Numbered from the stretch's first letter, positions 1 to 6,438 are shown. The stretch: DNA of 13,633 nucleotides from an uncultured Nitrososphaera sp. (GCF_946478925.1 NZ_CAMLDP010000052.1:1-13633); one strand, 5' to 3'. The notes: a model not told the origin generated them from the sequence alone. Numbers and translations: made by a program.

Positions 1-146
1 CAGAGAAAAACTGACTGACCGGTTTTTGTCTTTCCACGGTCAGGCTGCCTTTTTATGCGCAGGGAAACTAAAGTGCGTGCAAGCTTGCCCTCATTTTCAG
101 GTCAGAACCGTTAGAGCAGATTGTTAATCGTTGCACCGTGCGCATA

Positions 147-153
147 TTTAATA
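147..153 (+). promoter_or_regulatory. TATA-like element before the GHKL ATPase gene
   Basis: The A/T-rich stretch TTTAATA is centred about 30 bases before the ATG at 180. In archaea transcription starts about 25-27 bases downstream of the TATA centre, so the predicted transcript begins at about 176, almost at this ATG. This supports the ATG at 180 over the GTG at 138, which lies upstream of the element. No experimental start site is available. Confidence 0.5.
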
Positions 154-179
154 AAGGTAGACAGCTTACCTCTCATGAG

Positions 180-1826
180 ATGGCCACTCAACTCAAGGTT
201 CACCCGTCGTTTTTCAAGGAATTCGCAACCAAGACGTGGGTTTCCCCTACGGAAATCGTCAAGGAGCTGATTGAAAACGCCTTTGACGAAGACGCGACAA
301 AGGTTCTCGTCACGATCCTGAAGAACGGCATATCGATTGAGGATGACGCAGGAATGGACCAGAATGGCATGGAAAAATTCCTGCTTCTCGGCTCGCCTCA
401 CAAAAAGGTCGAGTCTATTTCGCCAAGATTAAAGAGGCTCAGGACGGGCAGGTACGGCACCGGCAGGCTATCGTTTCTCACGTCTTTTGAGAGCATGAAG
501 ATAAGGACAAAGCGCGGCCCGTTCCACAAGGCGTTCATGATAGATGGAAACGTGCTTGACAGACTTTTCACCGGAAACGCCGCACTAGACGACCTGAACG
601 AGCCGGCGCTAAAGCGCGACGGCACAGAGCTCGTGATGTCTGGGTCAAAGGTCGAAAGCGACGTATTCAAGCTGTCAAAGGAAATCCGCAAGCTGGCAAT
701 CCTGAGGCAGCCGATGTTCGAGGTATGGATAAAGTCTGCAGATTCGTTCTCAGAATGGGACTTTTCCAATGCGCAAAAGGTAACGGCGCCGGACATACAG
801 GGCCACAAGGTCCCGGTAAGCCTTGACGGCGGCAGAATAACCGGCGAGATAGTGATAGCGCGCAGGCCACTTTCAGACGAGGAACGCGGTATAGCAGTCA
901 TGGTTGGAAACCACATCGTGACTCGCAGCAACTTTGGCTTTGACACAAAGCTCAGCCGCGTCACGGGCTACGTCAGGTGCGACACCCTCACTTCGAGGTT
1001 TGCCGACAAGTCGGCGTTGATAGAGGACGAGGAATACGTAAAATTCAACCAGGCCATGAAGACGTTTGTAATTGACACCGTAATCCCAAGCTTGACAGAG
1101 TACGAAGACGTGCTCATTACTAGGGAAGAGTCCAAGATATACAGGGAGATAGACAAGGTCCTCGGCCAGGCTATGGTGGAGACTCTGGAAACGCAGGAGG
1201 AGGTGCAGGGCTACGAGATGGTCGATGTAAAGGAGGTAGTCAGGACGACCAAGTCAGAGGAGCAAGAAGAGGATGAGCGTCCGACAAGGTCTTCTGCTGG
1301 CGCGCAGGTGCAGGAATACGAGGAGGTCAAGCCGCTTGCACCGGAAAGCAGCGGTATGAGCAAAGCCGAGCACGCAAGGCAAGAAACTACAACCGAACCG
1401 CAGTCGTACAGGTCCGTGCCTGTCGAGGAGGCGGCAGCAGGCGTCCAGGGCGAGGTAGTCGACGTCGTCGATGAAAAACAGGTCGATGGCACGGTCATAA
1501 GGACGAAAAAGATCCGCAAGCCGATAGTGAAAAAGACGTTTGCGCTAAAGAGGATTGGCTTTAAGGTAATCCCGTACGAGGACGAGTCTGATTCAAGGTA
1601 CAGTTTCACAAGCGACAACGTCGTTTTCGTGAACAAGGCCAACTCGACGTACAAGGCAGAATCTTCAAGGGGCGACGAGTTTTTGCTGAGGCACATCATC
1701 AACATGGTCGCAGAATCGATAGCAAGCGCCAAGCACCCAGAGGGCAAAGAAGCTCTAGAGCTCCAGAACCGCCTCGTATCAGAAGCAATCAGGATACACG
1801 ACTATTCCGTCCTAAAACACGCCTAG
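180..1826 (+). CDS. GHKL-type ATPase (HSP90/MutL/MORC-like fold), function unknown
   Basis: A 548-residue protein with an N-terminal Bergerat-fold ATP-binding domain. I see an N-box ELIENAFD at residues 29-36, whose Glu and Asn would activate water and bind Mg. A modified G1 box DDAGMD follows at 55-60, then a glycine-rich lid GRYGTGR at 90-96. The region at about 215-310 (GEIVIARRP, then GYVRCDTLTSRFADKS) looks like the S5-type transducer domain that follows the ATPase in GHKL proteins. A low-complexity acidic linker rich in E, Q and T covers about 335-440, and a small basic-then-mixed C-terminal domain follows at about 445-548. The family usually couples ATP-driven dimer closing to work on DNA or protein clients, but which applies here is unknown. 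A GTG at 138 in the same frame would add 14 residues; I chose ATG 180 because the TATA-like element at 147-153 lies between the two. It is followed 53 bases later by psmB, which has its own promoter-like element, so a shared operon is not required. Confidence 0.8.
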   Translation: MATQLKVHPSFFKEFATKTWVSPTEIVKELIENAFDEDATKVLVTILKNGISIEDDAGMDQNGMEKFLLLGSPHKKVESISPRLKRLRTGRYGTGRLSFLTSFESMKIRTKRGPFHKAFMIDGNVLDRLFTGNAALDDLNEPALKRDGTELVMSGSKVESDVFKLSKEIRKLAILRQPMFEVWIKSADSFSEWDFSNAQKVTAPDIQGHKVPVSLDGGRITGEIVIARRPLSDEERGIAVMVGNHIVTRSNFGFDTKLSRVTGYVRCDTLTSRFADKSALIEDEEYVKFNQAMKTFVIDTVIPSLTEYEDVLITREESKIYREIDKVLGQAMVETLETQEEVQGYEMVDVKEVVRTTKSEEQEEDERPTRSSAGAQVQEYEEVKPLAPESSGMSKAEHARQETTTEPQSYRSVPVEEAAAGVQGEVVDVVDEKQVDGTVIRTKKIRKPIVKKTFALKRIGFKVIPYEDESDSRYSFTSDNVVFVNKANSTYKAESSRGDEFLLRHIINMVAESIASAKHPEGKEALELQNRLVSEAIRIHDYSVLKHA

Positions 1827-1841
1827 GCGGACGGAAACGAC

Positions 1842-1848
1842 TATATCT
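1842..1848 (+). promoter_or_regulatory. TATA-like element before the proteasome beta gene
   Basis: TATATCT is centred about 35 bases before the ATG at 1880, predicting a transcript start near 1872 and a leader of about 8 bases. It sits in the short gap after the GHKL ATPase stop codon, so psmB probably has its own promoter. Confidence 0.5.
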
Positions 1849-1879
1849 AACTGCCAGCGCGAATTAGAGCGATAGACAT

Positions 1880-2482
1880 ATGGCCTTTGAATTCATGCCG
1901 GGCGCTACCGTGGTAGGAATCTCGTATAACGATGGCGTGGTCCTGGCCGCAGAAAAGAGGATTTCGTTTGGCAACTTTGTCGTGAACAAGAACATGAAAA
2001 AGACGTTCCCCGTCACACAGCACGTAGGCGCTGCCTGCGCAGGCATGGTGGCAGACATGACAGTCCTTGTCAGGCAGGTCGAGGCATTGGCGAAAATCCG
2101 CAAACTTGAGACAAGGCGCGAGGTCGCCCCGAACTCTGTGGCGAAACTGATGTCGGTAATAATGTTTGAGCGCAGGTATTTCCCGCTTCTCACTCAGGTC
2201 ATAGTCGGCGGCGTAAACGACAAGCCAGAGATCTACACCCTTGACCCGCTTGGCTCCGTCCTTCCAGATAAGTACGCGGCCGTTGGCACAGGTGCTGAAA
2301 TGGCGCTAGGCATCATGGATGCCGAGTTCAAGCAAGGCATGAGCGAGGAAAACGCTAGGGAACTGGCAATAAAGGCGATCAAGTCAGCAACGCAGCGCGA
2401 TGCCGCTTCAGGCGACGGAATAGACGTGTTGGTTGTGACTCGTAACGGCACAAGGGAAGAGACTGTTCCGATAAGAAACTAG
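1880..2482 (+). CDS. psmB: Proteasome beta subunit, apparently lacking the catalytic Thr1
   Basis: A 200-residue beta subunit of the archaeal 20S proteasome, the cytosolic barrel protease fed by AAA unfoldases. It aligns without gaps over the N-terminal region to the Thermoplasma beta subunit as I remember it. The residues before the cleavage point are MAFEFMPG, so the expected Gly at -1 is present. The first mature residues are ATVVGI where active subunits have TTTVGI, so the nucleophile Thr1 is Ala (codon GCT). The other active-site positions look intact: Glu17 (in LAAEKR), Lys33 (in NKNMKK), and the Asp and Ser of QRDAASGDG near residue 166-169 of the mature numbering. The simplest reading is a structural or regulatory beta subunit that is not self-processed and works beside a second, active beta encoded elsewhere. 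Crenarchaea and thaumarchaea often carry two beta genes. The family assignment is secure; the inactivity is inferred from one residue. Confidence 0.93.
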   Translation: MAFEFMPGATVVGISYNDGVVLAAEKRISFGNFVVNKNMKKTFPVTQHVGAACAGMVADMTVLVRQVEALAKIRKLETRREVAPNSVAKLMSVIMFERRYFPLLTQVIVGGVNDKPEIYTLDPLGSVLPDKYAAVGTGAEMALGIMDAEFKQGMSEENARELAIKAIKSATQRDAASGDGIDVLVVTRNGTREETVPIRN

Positions 2483-2491
2483 GCTTTCCTC

Positions 2492-3184
2492 TTACTCGGG
2501 TCCTATTATCAAGAGATCCGCATCTTTCTTTCTTCCCAAGACTTCAATCGACTCAAACCACGAGATCTTCTGAACACCGGAAATAGACTTGATTTTCTCA
2601 GATGTTTCTATGAATTCTTGATTGCTGTCCAGTATTGCTTCAATCTTCAGGTCCGCTCCATCCCCAAACGTACGCGTAAGGGCACTTACTTTTTCAAGAG
2701 CAAGAATTTCTCTTGCGACTTCAGATGTATCTCCGACGCCAAGTGATACGATAAATGTAACGTGCTTTTTGCCGAATTTCTCGTATCTCAGGCTATATGA
2801 TTCACTGATGAATTCTTCTTCAAGTCGTTTCCGCCTTCTTTGAATAGTGCTTAGCGGTATGTTTAGGTCCTTTGACAGCTGCAAAGAAGATGGATTTCCA
2901 CCGCATTCTAGTAACGCCTTTAATATTTTCTTGTCTAATGCAGAAAGAATGGCTCTTTCCGTACTTTGATGGTTTGCAGGATTGCCATTTGAATTATTTA
3001 TTACCTTGATGAGACCGTACATGAGGTCCGAAAGTTGGTCTACTGTAAGCAACTCAAAAAGACCTGCATTGACACCCATGTTCCCCAATTCTGTCATTAT
3101 GGCTTGTCTGGATACATTATGCGTGGATGCGGGTATTGATGTCTGTATTTCGACGATTGATGAAGCCTTGACGCCGTTAGACAC
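2492..3184 (-). CDS. Lrp/AsnC-like winged-helix transcriptional regulator with N-terminal extension
   Basis: A 230-residue protein. Residues about 82-125 form an AsnC-type helix-turn-helix: LDKKILKALLE, then LSKDLNIPLSTIQRRRKRLEEE. Residues about 135-225 have the alternating beta/alpha pattern of an Lrp-type ligand or oligomerisation domain. About 80 extra N-terminal residues precede the HTH and contain a predicted helix (LTVDQLSDLMYGLIKVIN, about 46-63) and an Asn-rich hinge. Classical Lrp/AsnC proteins are about 150 residues, so this is a longer variant of the kind common in soil thaumarchaea. The GTG start at 3184 follows AGGAGGG (3187-3193) with only 2 bases between, which is close for a Shine-Dalgarno site; the next in-frame Met is residue 30. 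The gene is visibly A/T-richer than all its neighbours, which may mean recent acquisition or lineage-specific expansion. It ends 9 bases from the convergent psmB. Its regulon is unknown. Confidence 0.8.
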   Translation of the reverse strand: MSNGVKASSIVEIQTSIPASTHNVSRQAIMTELGNMGVNAGLFELLTVDQLSDLMYGLIKVINNSNGNPANHQSTERAILSALDKKILKALLECGGNPSSLQLSKDLNIPLSTIQRRRKRLEEEFISESYSLRYEKFGKKHVTFIVSLGVGDTSEVAREILALEKVSALTRTFGDGADLKIEAILDSNQEFIETSEKIKSISGVQKISWFESIEVLGRKKDADLLIIGPE

Positions 3185-3207
3185 AGCCCTCCTACAGAAT
3201 AGGTATG

Positions 3208-3228
3208 ATTTAAATCTATCTTTAAATC
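3208..3228 (-). promoter_or_regulatory. Promoter and possible operator before the Lrp-like gene
   Basis: The perfect 10-base palindrome GATTTAAATC (3208-3217) is followed after 4 bases by TTTAAATC (3221-3228), a direct repeat of its right part. Both contain TTTAAA, usable as an archaeal TATA box. From the second copy the predicted start is near 3198, which would put the AGGAGGG motif on the transcript. A repeated palindrome over the TATA region is where an autoregulating Lrp-type protein could bind; that part is inference. Confidence 0.4.
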
Positions 3229-3288
3229 TTTGCCATTACTGAATACAGACGTTTAAAATAGCGCTTTCTTGTCTTGAATTTGCAGGTC

Positions 3289-3711
3289 TCATATTTCCTT
3301 GTGCGCCTCCCATATCTTGTCGCTGATATAGTGAAGGTTGTCAACGACATAGCCCTTTTGCATCGCCTTTGCAGCCTCACTGTCTTCCAGCGCGATGCCC
3401 ACTGCAAGCATCTTGCCGTGCGTCTGGTCCTGCACGGTCACGATGTCGCCCTTTTTAAAACTGCCAAGCTCGACTATTCCCGGCCTGAGTACCTTGGCGC
3501 CATTGCAGACGAACTTGACTGCCCCCATGTCCACCTTGACCGACGGAAACTGTGCGAGCGTTTCCGGCTTGCCAAGGAACGGAATGATATCGTCTTTGAC
3601 CTGTGCGCATGTGATTTCGTCGGACACGAGCAGGCGCTTGCTTTCGTCGACCTCGTAGACCTTGAACGTCTTGACCTTTGGGACCGTGCCGGCGGGCCAG
3701 CGCGCCCTCAT
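3289..3711 (-). CDS. PUA-domain RNA-binding protein (N-terminus probably longer)
   Basis: 140 residues from the first standard start (ATG at 3711). Residues about 57-131 form a PUA domain: MGAVKFVCNGAKVLRPGIV, then SFKKGDIVTVQ and GKMLAVGIA. This compact fold binds structured RNA in tRNA/rRNA-modifying enzymes and translation factors. The N-terminal part resembles the pre-PUA region of stand-alone archaeal PUA proteins related to MCT-1, which act in translation. The reading frame stays open upstream to 3768 and encodes a sensible lead-in (KISVLSKSETSDLVDR) that fits this pre-PUA region, but it holds no ATG, GTG or TTG. The likely true start is therefore upstream: either a non-standard codon (CTG at 3762) or a GTG at 3772 made out of frame by one extra base. 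It is transcribed away from the divergent AIM24-family gene. Confidence 0.8.
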   Translation of the reverse strand: MRARWPAGTVPKVKTFKVYEVDESKRLLVSDEITCAQVKDDIIPFLGKPETLAQFPSVKVDMGAVKFVCNGAKVLRPGIVELGSFKKGDIVTVQDQTHGKMLAVGIALEDSEAAKAMQKGYVVDNLHYISDKIWEAHKEI

Positions 3712-3772
3712 CCTGTCGACGAGGTCAGAGGTTTCGCTTTTTGAAAGGACAGAGATCTTCAGTTTTACTCAC
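3712..3772 (-). other. Probable missing N-terminal coding stretch of the PUA-domain gene
   Basis: In frame with the PUA gene this stretch reads VKLKISVLSKSETSDLVDR directly before the ATG at 3711, with a stop just upstream (TGA at 3769-3771). GTG at 3770-3772 starts one base out of phase. If the run of four T (plus strand 3763-3766) were three, that GTG would begin MSKLKISVLSKSET in frame with the rest. I cannot tell a real frameshift, a sequencing error in the run and a CTG start apart. Confidence 0.5.
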
Positions 3773-3829
3773 GCAGACTAGGTATCCCATCGTTATTATC
3801 GTTTACATTCATTTTCTTTTGCAGGCAAC

Positions 3830-3836
3830 TTTATAC
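3830..3836 (+). promoter_or_regulatory. TATA-like element before the AIM24-family gene
   Basis: TTTATAC is centred 26 bases before the ATG at 3859. The predicted transcript start coincides with the A of the start codon, a textbook leaderless archaeal arrangement. Confidence 0.6.
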
Positions 3837-3858
3837 GCACACGAGCCGTGCCAAGGAC

Positions 3859-4578
3859 ATGCAATTCAGCATAGTCAAGGCGCCCATGGCGCTCCTTGAG
3901 GTCCAGATGTCTGCAGGCGAAAAGATAACCGCGGAATCCGGAGCGATGGTCTACATGAAAGGCGACATCGAGATAAAGACGAGGACGAGAGAAGGTGGCT
4001 TTCTGAAAAAGCTAAAGGTCACGGCGCTTGGAGGCGAGTCGTTCTTTGTAAACGACTTTATCGCAAAAAGCGACTGCTCTCTCGGCCTGACCGGCCCGCC
4101 TATCGGCGACATTGTTCAGCTTCAGGTAAGGCAGGGAAGCGGGTTCATAGTCCAGTCCGGCTCGTATGTCGCGTCTACTTCAGGCGTGCTACTTGACACC
4201 CAGTGGCAGGGATTCACAAAGGGGCTTTTTGGCTCTGAATTTTTCATGCTGAAAGCAACGGGAGAGGGCGACCTCTTTGCAAACGCGTACGGTGGCATCA
4301 TACAAAAGGACCTGCTGCCGGGAGAAAAGATGAGCGTAGACAACTACCACCTAGTCGCGCTTGGTGAGCGCGTGCAGTACAACGTCACGCAGATAGGCGG
4401 CCTAAAGACAAACATACTCGGCGGAGAAGGCTTTGTAACCCAGTGCACAGGTCCCGGCCCGGTCCTGTTCCAGACAAAGAACCTGCGCGAGCTCATAGAC
4501 ATACTGGGGATAAACCAGCGCGCAGAAACAACGTCAAATAACACGGGCGTCTCGTTTGGCGGGTTCAGGATAGGATAG
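3859..4578 (+). CDS. AIM24 / TIGR00266 family protein
   Basis: A 239-residue soluble protein, full length for this family. It shows the glycine-rich beta-sandwich pattern typical of AIM24-like proteins: ITAESGAMVYMKGDIEI near 23-39, GGESFFVNDF near 59-68, GSYVASTSGVLLDTQWQGF near 101-119, ATGEGDLFANAYGGI near 132-146, and VDNYHLVALGERVQYN near 160-175. The family occurs in bacteria, archaea and eukaryotes; yeast Aim24 is linked to mitochondrial inner-membrane organisation. The biochemical function in prokaryotes is not settled. There is no signal peptide or membrane segment. The start is well supported by the leaderless TATA spacing. It ends 11 bases from the convergent zinc-ribbon gene, so there is no operon partner on its strand. 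Confidence 0.88.
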   Translation: MQFSIVKAPMALLEVQMSAGEKITAESGAMVYMKGDIEIKTRTREGGFLKKLKVTALGGESFFVNDFIAKSDCSLGLTGPPIGDIVQLQVRQGSGFIVQSGSYVASTSGVLLDTQWQGFTKGLFGSEFFMLKATGEGDLFANAYGGIIQKDLLPGEKMSVDNYHLVALGERVQYNVTQIGGLKTNILGGEGFVTQCTGPGPVLFQTKNLRELIDILGINQRAETTSNNTGVSFGGFRIG

Positions 4579-4589
4579 GATAATGGTAG

Positions 4590-4745
4590 CTAGGCGTTGG
4601 TGTGCGTTATGGCCTGCCAGCACTCGACGCAATAGTCGCCCGTCACTTGGAATATCTCGGCAGGCCTCTTGCCGCAATGATTGCAGGAAATCTCGCCGCC
4701 TGCAATTTCCTCATTTTTCTCTGTGTCAGTATCTAAAATCTGCAT
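4590..4745 (-). CDS. Small zinc-ribbon protein (51 residues)
   Basis: A short reading frame from ATG 4745 to TAG 4590. It begins MQILDTDTEKNEE and carries two CxxC knuckles, C21-N-H-C24 and C39-V-E-C42, separated by 14 residues; this is a minimal zinc ribbon. It has an acidic, probably flexible N-terminus and no other domain. Small proteins like this are common in thaumarchaea and can act as adaptor or nucleic-acid-binding subunits, but nothing here gives a specific role. The coding call rests on the paired cysteine motifs, the clean ATG-to-stop frame that fills the gap between neighbours, and a TATA-like element upstream on the same strand (around 4778-4785, predicted start about 4756). Confidence 0.75.
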   Translation of the reverse strand: MQILDTDTEKNEEIAGGEISCNHCGKRPAEIFQVTGDYCVECWQAITHTNA

Positions 4746-4872
4746 GATGGTGTTATAGGAATTTTAATGCAAATCGGATATTTATAGGTAATTTGTTTCT
4801 GCTGCTTGACAGTTCAGGTCAAGGGTTTTAACATAGCTCGGTAAGTCCCCCTTTTCGGGTGCAGAACGCTAT
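4746..4872. promoter_or_regulatory. Intergenic region with promoter of the zinc-ribbon gene and a small inverted repeat
   Basis: On the minus strand TATAAATA (4778-4785) can serve as TATA box for the zinc-ribbon gene. A 5-base inverted repeat TTGAC-N7-GTCAA lies at 4806-4822, just upstream of that box, where an activator or repressor could bind. A possible weak CCC/GGG hairpin lies near 4846-4859. I see no tRNA or recognisable RNA gene here. Confidence 0.35.
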
Positions 4873-5886
4873 CTAGCGCTCAAAAATGGTGTCTCTAATT
4901 TCTATGAGGTCGCGAAGCACTGCGCTTGCAGTCTCCATGCCGCCCGCCCCGCGCCCTATGATGGTCTGGGAGCCCGAGTGCTCGGACGAGAACGTGACTG
5001 CGTTTAGCGTGCCGTTGACGCATATCGGGTCCTTCTTGGACACTTCAGTCGGTTTGACTTCAAGGCGCCTGCTGTCGCAAGCCGCTATCAGTTTTATCGC
5101 GTTTCCACGCGACTGCGCCTTTTCCACGTCTGCGACGCTGACTTTAGCTATCCCGGTCCTTGCCACGTCTTTCATGGTGACTTTCATGCCCATTATCCAG
5201 TTGGCCATGATGACAAGTTTTGCCGCCGCGTCGTAGCCATCCGTGTCAAGTTCTGGCTTGGCCTCGGCGTAGCCCTTTTCCTTGGCGTCCTGCAAAGCGC
5301 TCTGGTACGTCAGCCCTTCCTCCATCTTGCTGAGGATATAGTTCGTAGTGCCGTTCAGTATGCCCTGGAACGAGGTTATCCTGTCGCCCTTTAGGCAGCG
5401 CTTTGCAAATTCCAGTATCGGCGTGCCACCGCCGACAGTGCCGCTGAACCTGAACATGACTCCGTTATAGTTTGCCAGTTCTATCAGCGACGGAAACGCA
5501 AGCGCAAGGGGACCCTTGTTGATGCTGATGACGTTCTTGCCGGTCCTCATCGCAGATATTATGTGAGATGTCCCCGGCTCGCCCGTCGAGAGATCTGTTG
5601 GCGTGCACTCTATAACCACTTCTGCCTCGACGTTTTCAATTACCTGCAACGGGTCGAATTTTGCAGATTTTTTTTCGTAGGCGCCGACGGTGCCCTTGGA
5701 CTTTTTTGCCACAAGCAGGCGCTCCAGGTCCAGGCCGGCAGGCGAAACGGCAGAGCCTCCGTTGTCGACGCACGCCACTATCCGGGGCTTTATCCCGTGC
5801 TGGCTGTACAGGTCTGCAGAGCGGGAGAGCAACAGCTTGGCAAAACTCTGGCCGACGACGCCAAAGCCCACGAGGATTACGCGCAA
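4873..5886 (-). CDS. hom: Homoserine dehydrogenase
   Basis: A 337-residue monofunctional enzyme that reduces aspartate semialdehyde to homoserine with NAD(P)H, the branch point to threonine and methionine. The N-terminus has a Rossmann nucleotide-binding motif GFGVVGQS (residues 8-15). The middle has SINKGPLA, and SGTVGGGTPILEF is followed by the family signature NGTTNYILSKMEEG. The catalytic/substrate region ELDTDGYDAAAKL carries the conserved Asp and Lys. It has no N-terminal aspartokinase and no C-terminal ACT domain, so feedback control through ACT is not expected. The TTG start at 5886 lies directly before the Rossmann strand (MRVILVGFG) and fits an ATATTAA box at 5916-5922, predicting a 7-base leader. 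It is divergent from an Lrp/AsnC regulator across 91 bases, so that protein may control it; this is inference. Confidence 0.95.
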   Translation of the reverse strand: MRVILVGFGVVGQSFAKLLLSRSADLYSQHGIKPRIVACVDNGGSAVSPAGLDLERLLVAKKSKGTVGAYEKKSAKFDPLQVIENVEAEVVIECTPTDLSTGEPGTSHIISAMRTGKNVISINKGPLALAFPSLIELANYNGVMFRFSGTVGGGTPILEFAKRCLKGDRITSFQGILNGTTNYILSKMEEGLTYQSALQDAKEKGYAEAKPELDTDGYDAAAKLVIMANWIMGMKVTMKDVARTGIAKVSVADVEKAQSRGNAIKLIAACDSRRLEVKPTEVSKKDPICVNGTLNAVTFSSEHSGSQTIIGRGAGGMETASAVLRDLIEIRDTIFER

Positions 5887-5915
5887 TTTCTACCCATTTG
5901 CTTAAAGTGGTCGGG

Positions 5916-5922
5916 TTAATAT
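5916..5922 (-). promoter_or_regulatory. TATA-like element of hom
   Basis: ATATTAA on the minus strand is centred 33 bases before the TTG start at 5886, predicting transcription from about 5893. It is 23 bases from the opposed TATA box of the divergent regulator gene, so both promoters lie within reach of one bound regulator. Confidence 0.45.
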
Positions 5923-5944
5923 GTTTACGACAACGACGACAAAA

Positions 5945-5951
5945 CTATAAA
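5945..5951 (+). promoter_or_regulatory. TATA-like element of the Lrp/AsnC regulator gene
   Basis: CTATAAA is centred 30 bases before the GTG at 5978, predicting a start near 5974 and an almost leaderless transcript. Confidence 0.55.
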
Positions 5952-5977
5952 GCGCAAGCAGACACAACGCTTGTTTT

Positions 5978-6427
5978 GTGAGGCCTGCAGACATTATTGA
6001 CGAGATTGACCTTGGGTTGATAGACATCCTGCAAAAGGACAGTTCTACTCCGGCGGTCAAGATTGCAGGAATGCTAAAGGTCACGGAAGGAACCGTGAGG
6101 AACAGGGTGAACAGACTGCGCCGGCTCGGCATAATACGCAGGTTTACAGTCTCGGTAGACCCGATGGTCCTTGGCCAGGGCGCGATTGCGTTCGTACTTC
6201 TCAACGCGGCTCCGGGAAGGGTCACAGAGGTTGCAAAGAGGCTCGCCGCGCTTGACGCAGTGGCAGAGGTGCACGAGACGCACACGTACGGCGACCTGCT
6301 TCTAAAGGTTAGGGCAAAGAGCCCAAGCGACCTTGCGGATATTGTCGCAAGCAGGATAAAGGCAGTGCCGGGCGTCGCCGGCACGCAGGTGATAACCGTC
6401 CTCAACGCGTGGAAGGACGTCGCCTAG
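5978..6427 (+). CDS. Lrp/AsnC family transcriptional regulator
   Basis: A 149-residue protein of the usual length for the family. Residues about 8-55 are the AsnC-type helix-turn-helix (IDLGLIDILQKDSSTPAVKI, then VTEGTVRNRVNRLRRLGII). Residues about 65-145 form the RAM domain, a beta-alpha-beta-beta-alpha-beta fold that binds amino acids and builds octamers: GAIAFVLLNA, VAEVHETHTYGDLLLKVRA, and VAGTQVITVLNAWKD at the end. Proteins of this family sense amino acids and often control nearby biosynthetic genes. The divergent neighbour is homoserine dehydrogenase, so an amino acid of the aspartate family is a reasonable ligand guess, though nothing in the sequence proves it. The GTG start is supported by the CTATAAA box upstream. 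Confidence 0.92.
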   Translation: MRPADIIDEIDLGLIDILQKDSSTPAVKIAGMLKVTEGTVRNRVNRLRRLGIIRRFTVSVDPMVLGQGAIAFVLLNAAPGRVTEVAKRLAALDAVAEVHETHTYGDLLLKVRAKSPSDLADIVASRIKAVPGVAGTQVITVLNAWKDVA

Positions 6428-6438
6428 AAGAGTTAGAG

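Noticed and set aside
1..37. Minus-strand GTG at 37 opening a frame that runs off the left edge.
   Set aside because: Only about 12 codons are visible, the spacing from the nearest minus-strand TATA-like box is too short, and no family is recognisable.
138..179. GTG at 138 as the start of the GHKL ATPase.
   Set aside because: The best TATA-like element (147-153) lies inside this stretch, so a transcript from it could not include the GTG; the ATG at 180 also gives a more natural N-terminus.
398..964. Long open frame on the minus strand inside the GHKL ATPase gene, and similar ones at 1211-1747, 8444-9184 (plus) and 9510-10331 (plus).
   Set aside because: They are antisense to well-supported genes, have low-complexity Ser/Leu/Arg-rich translations and match no family; they arise from the codon bias of the real genes.
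1211..1500. Acidic repetitive part of the GHKL ATPase as a possible frameshift or repeat expansion.
   Set aside because: The frame is continuous and codon use is like the rest of the gene; it reads as a normal low-complexity linker without regular repeat units.
4801..4872. Possible tRNA or structured RNA, because TTGAC-N7-GTCAA looks like a tRNA arm.
   Set aside because: The loop does not fit the T-loop consensus, and no acceptor, D or anticodon arm can be placed around it on either strand.
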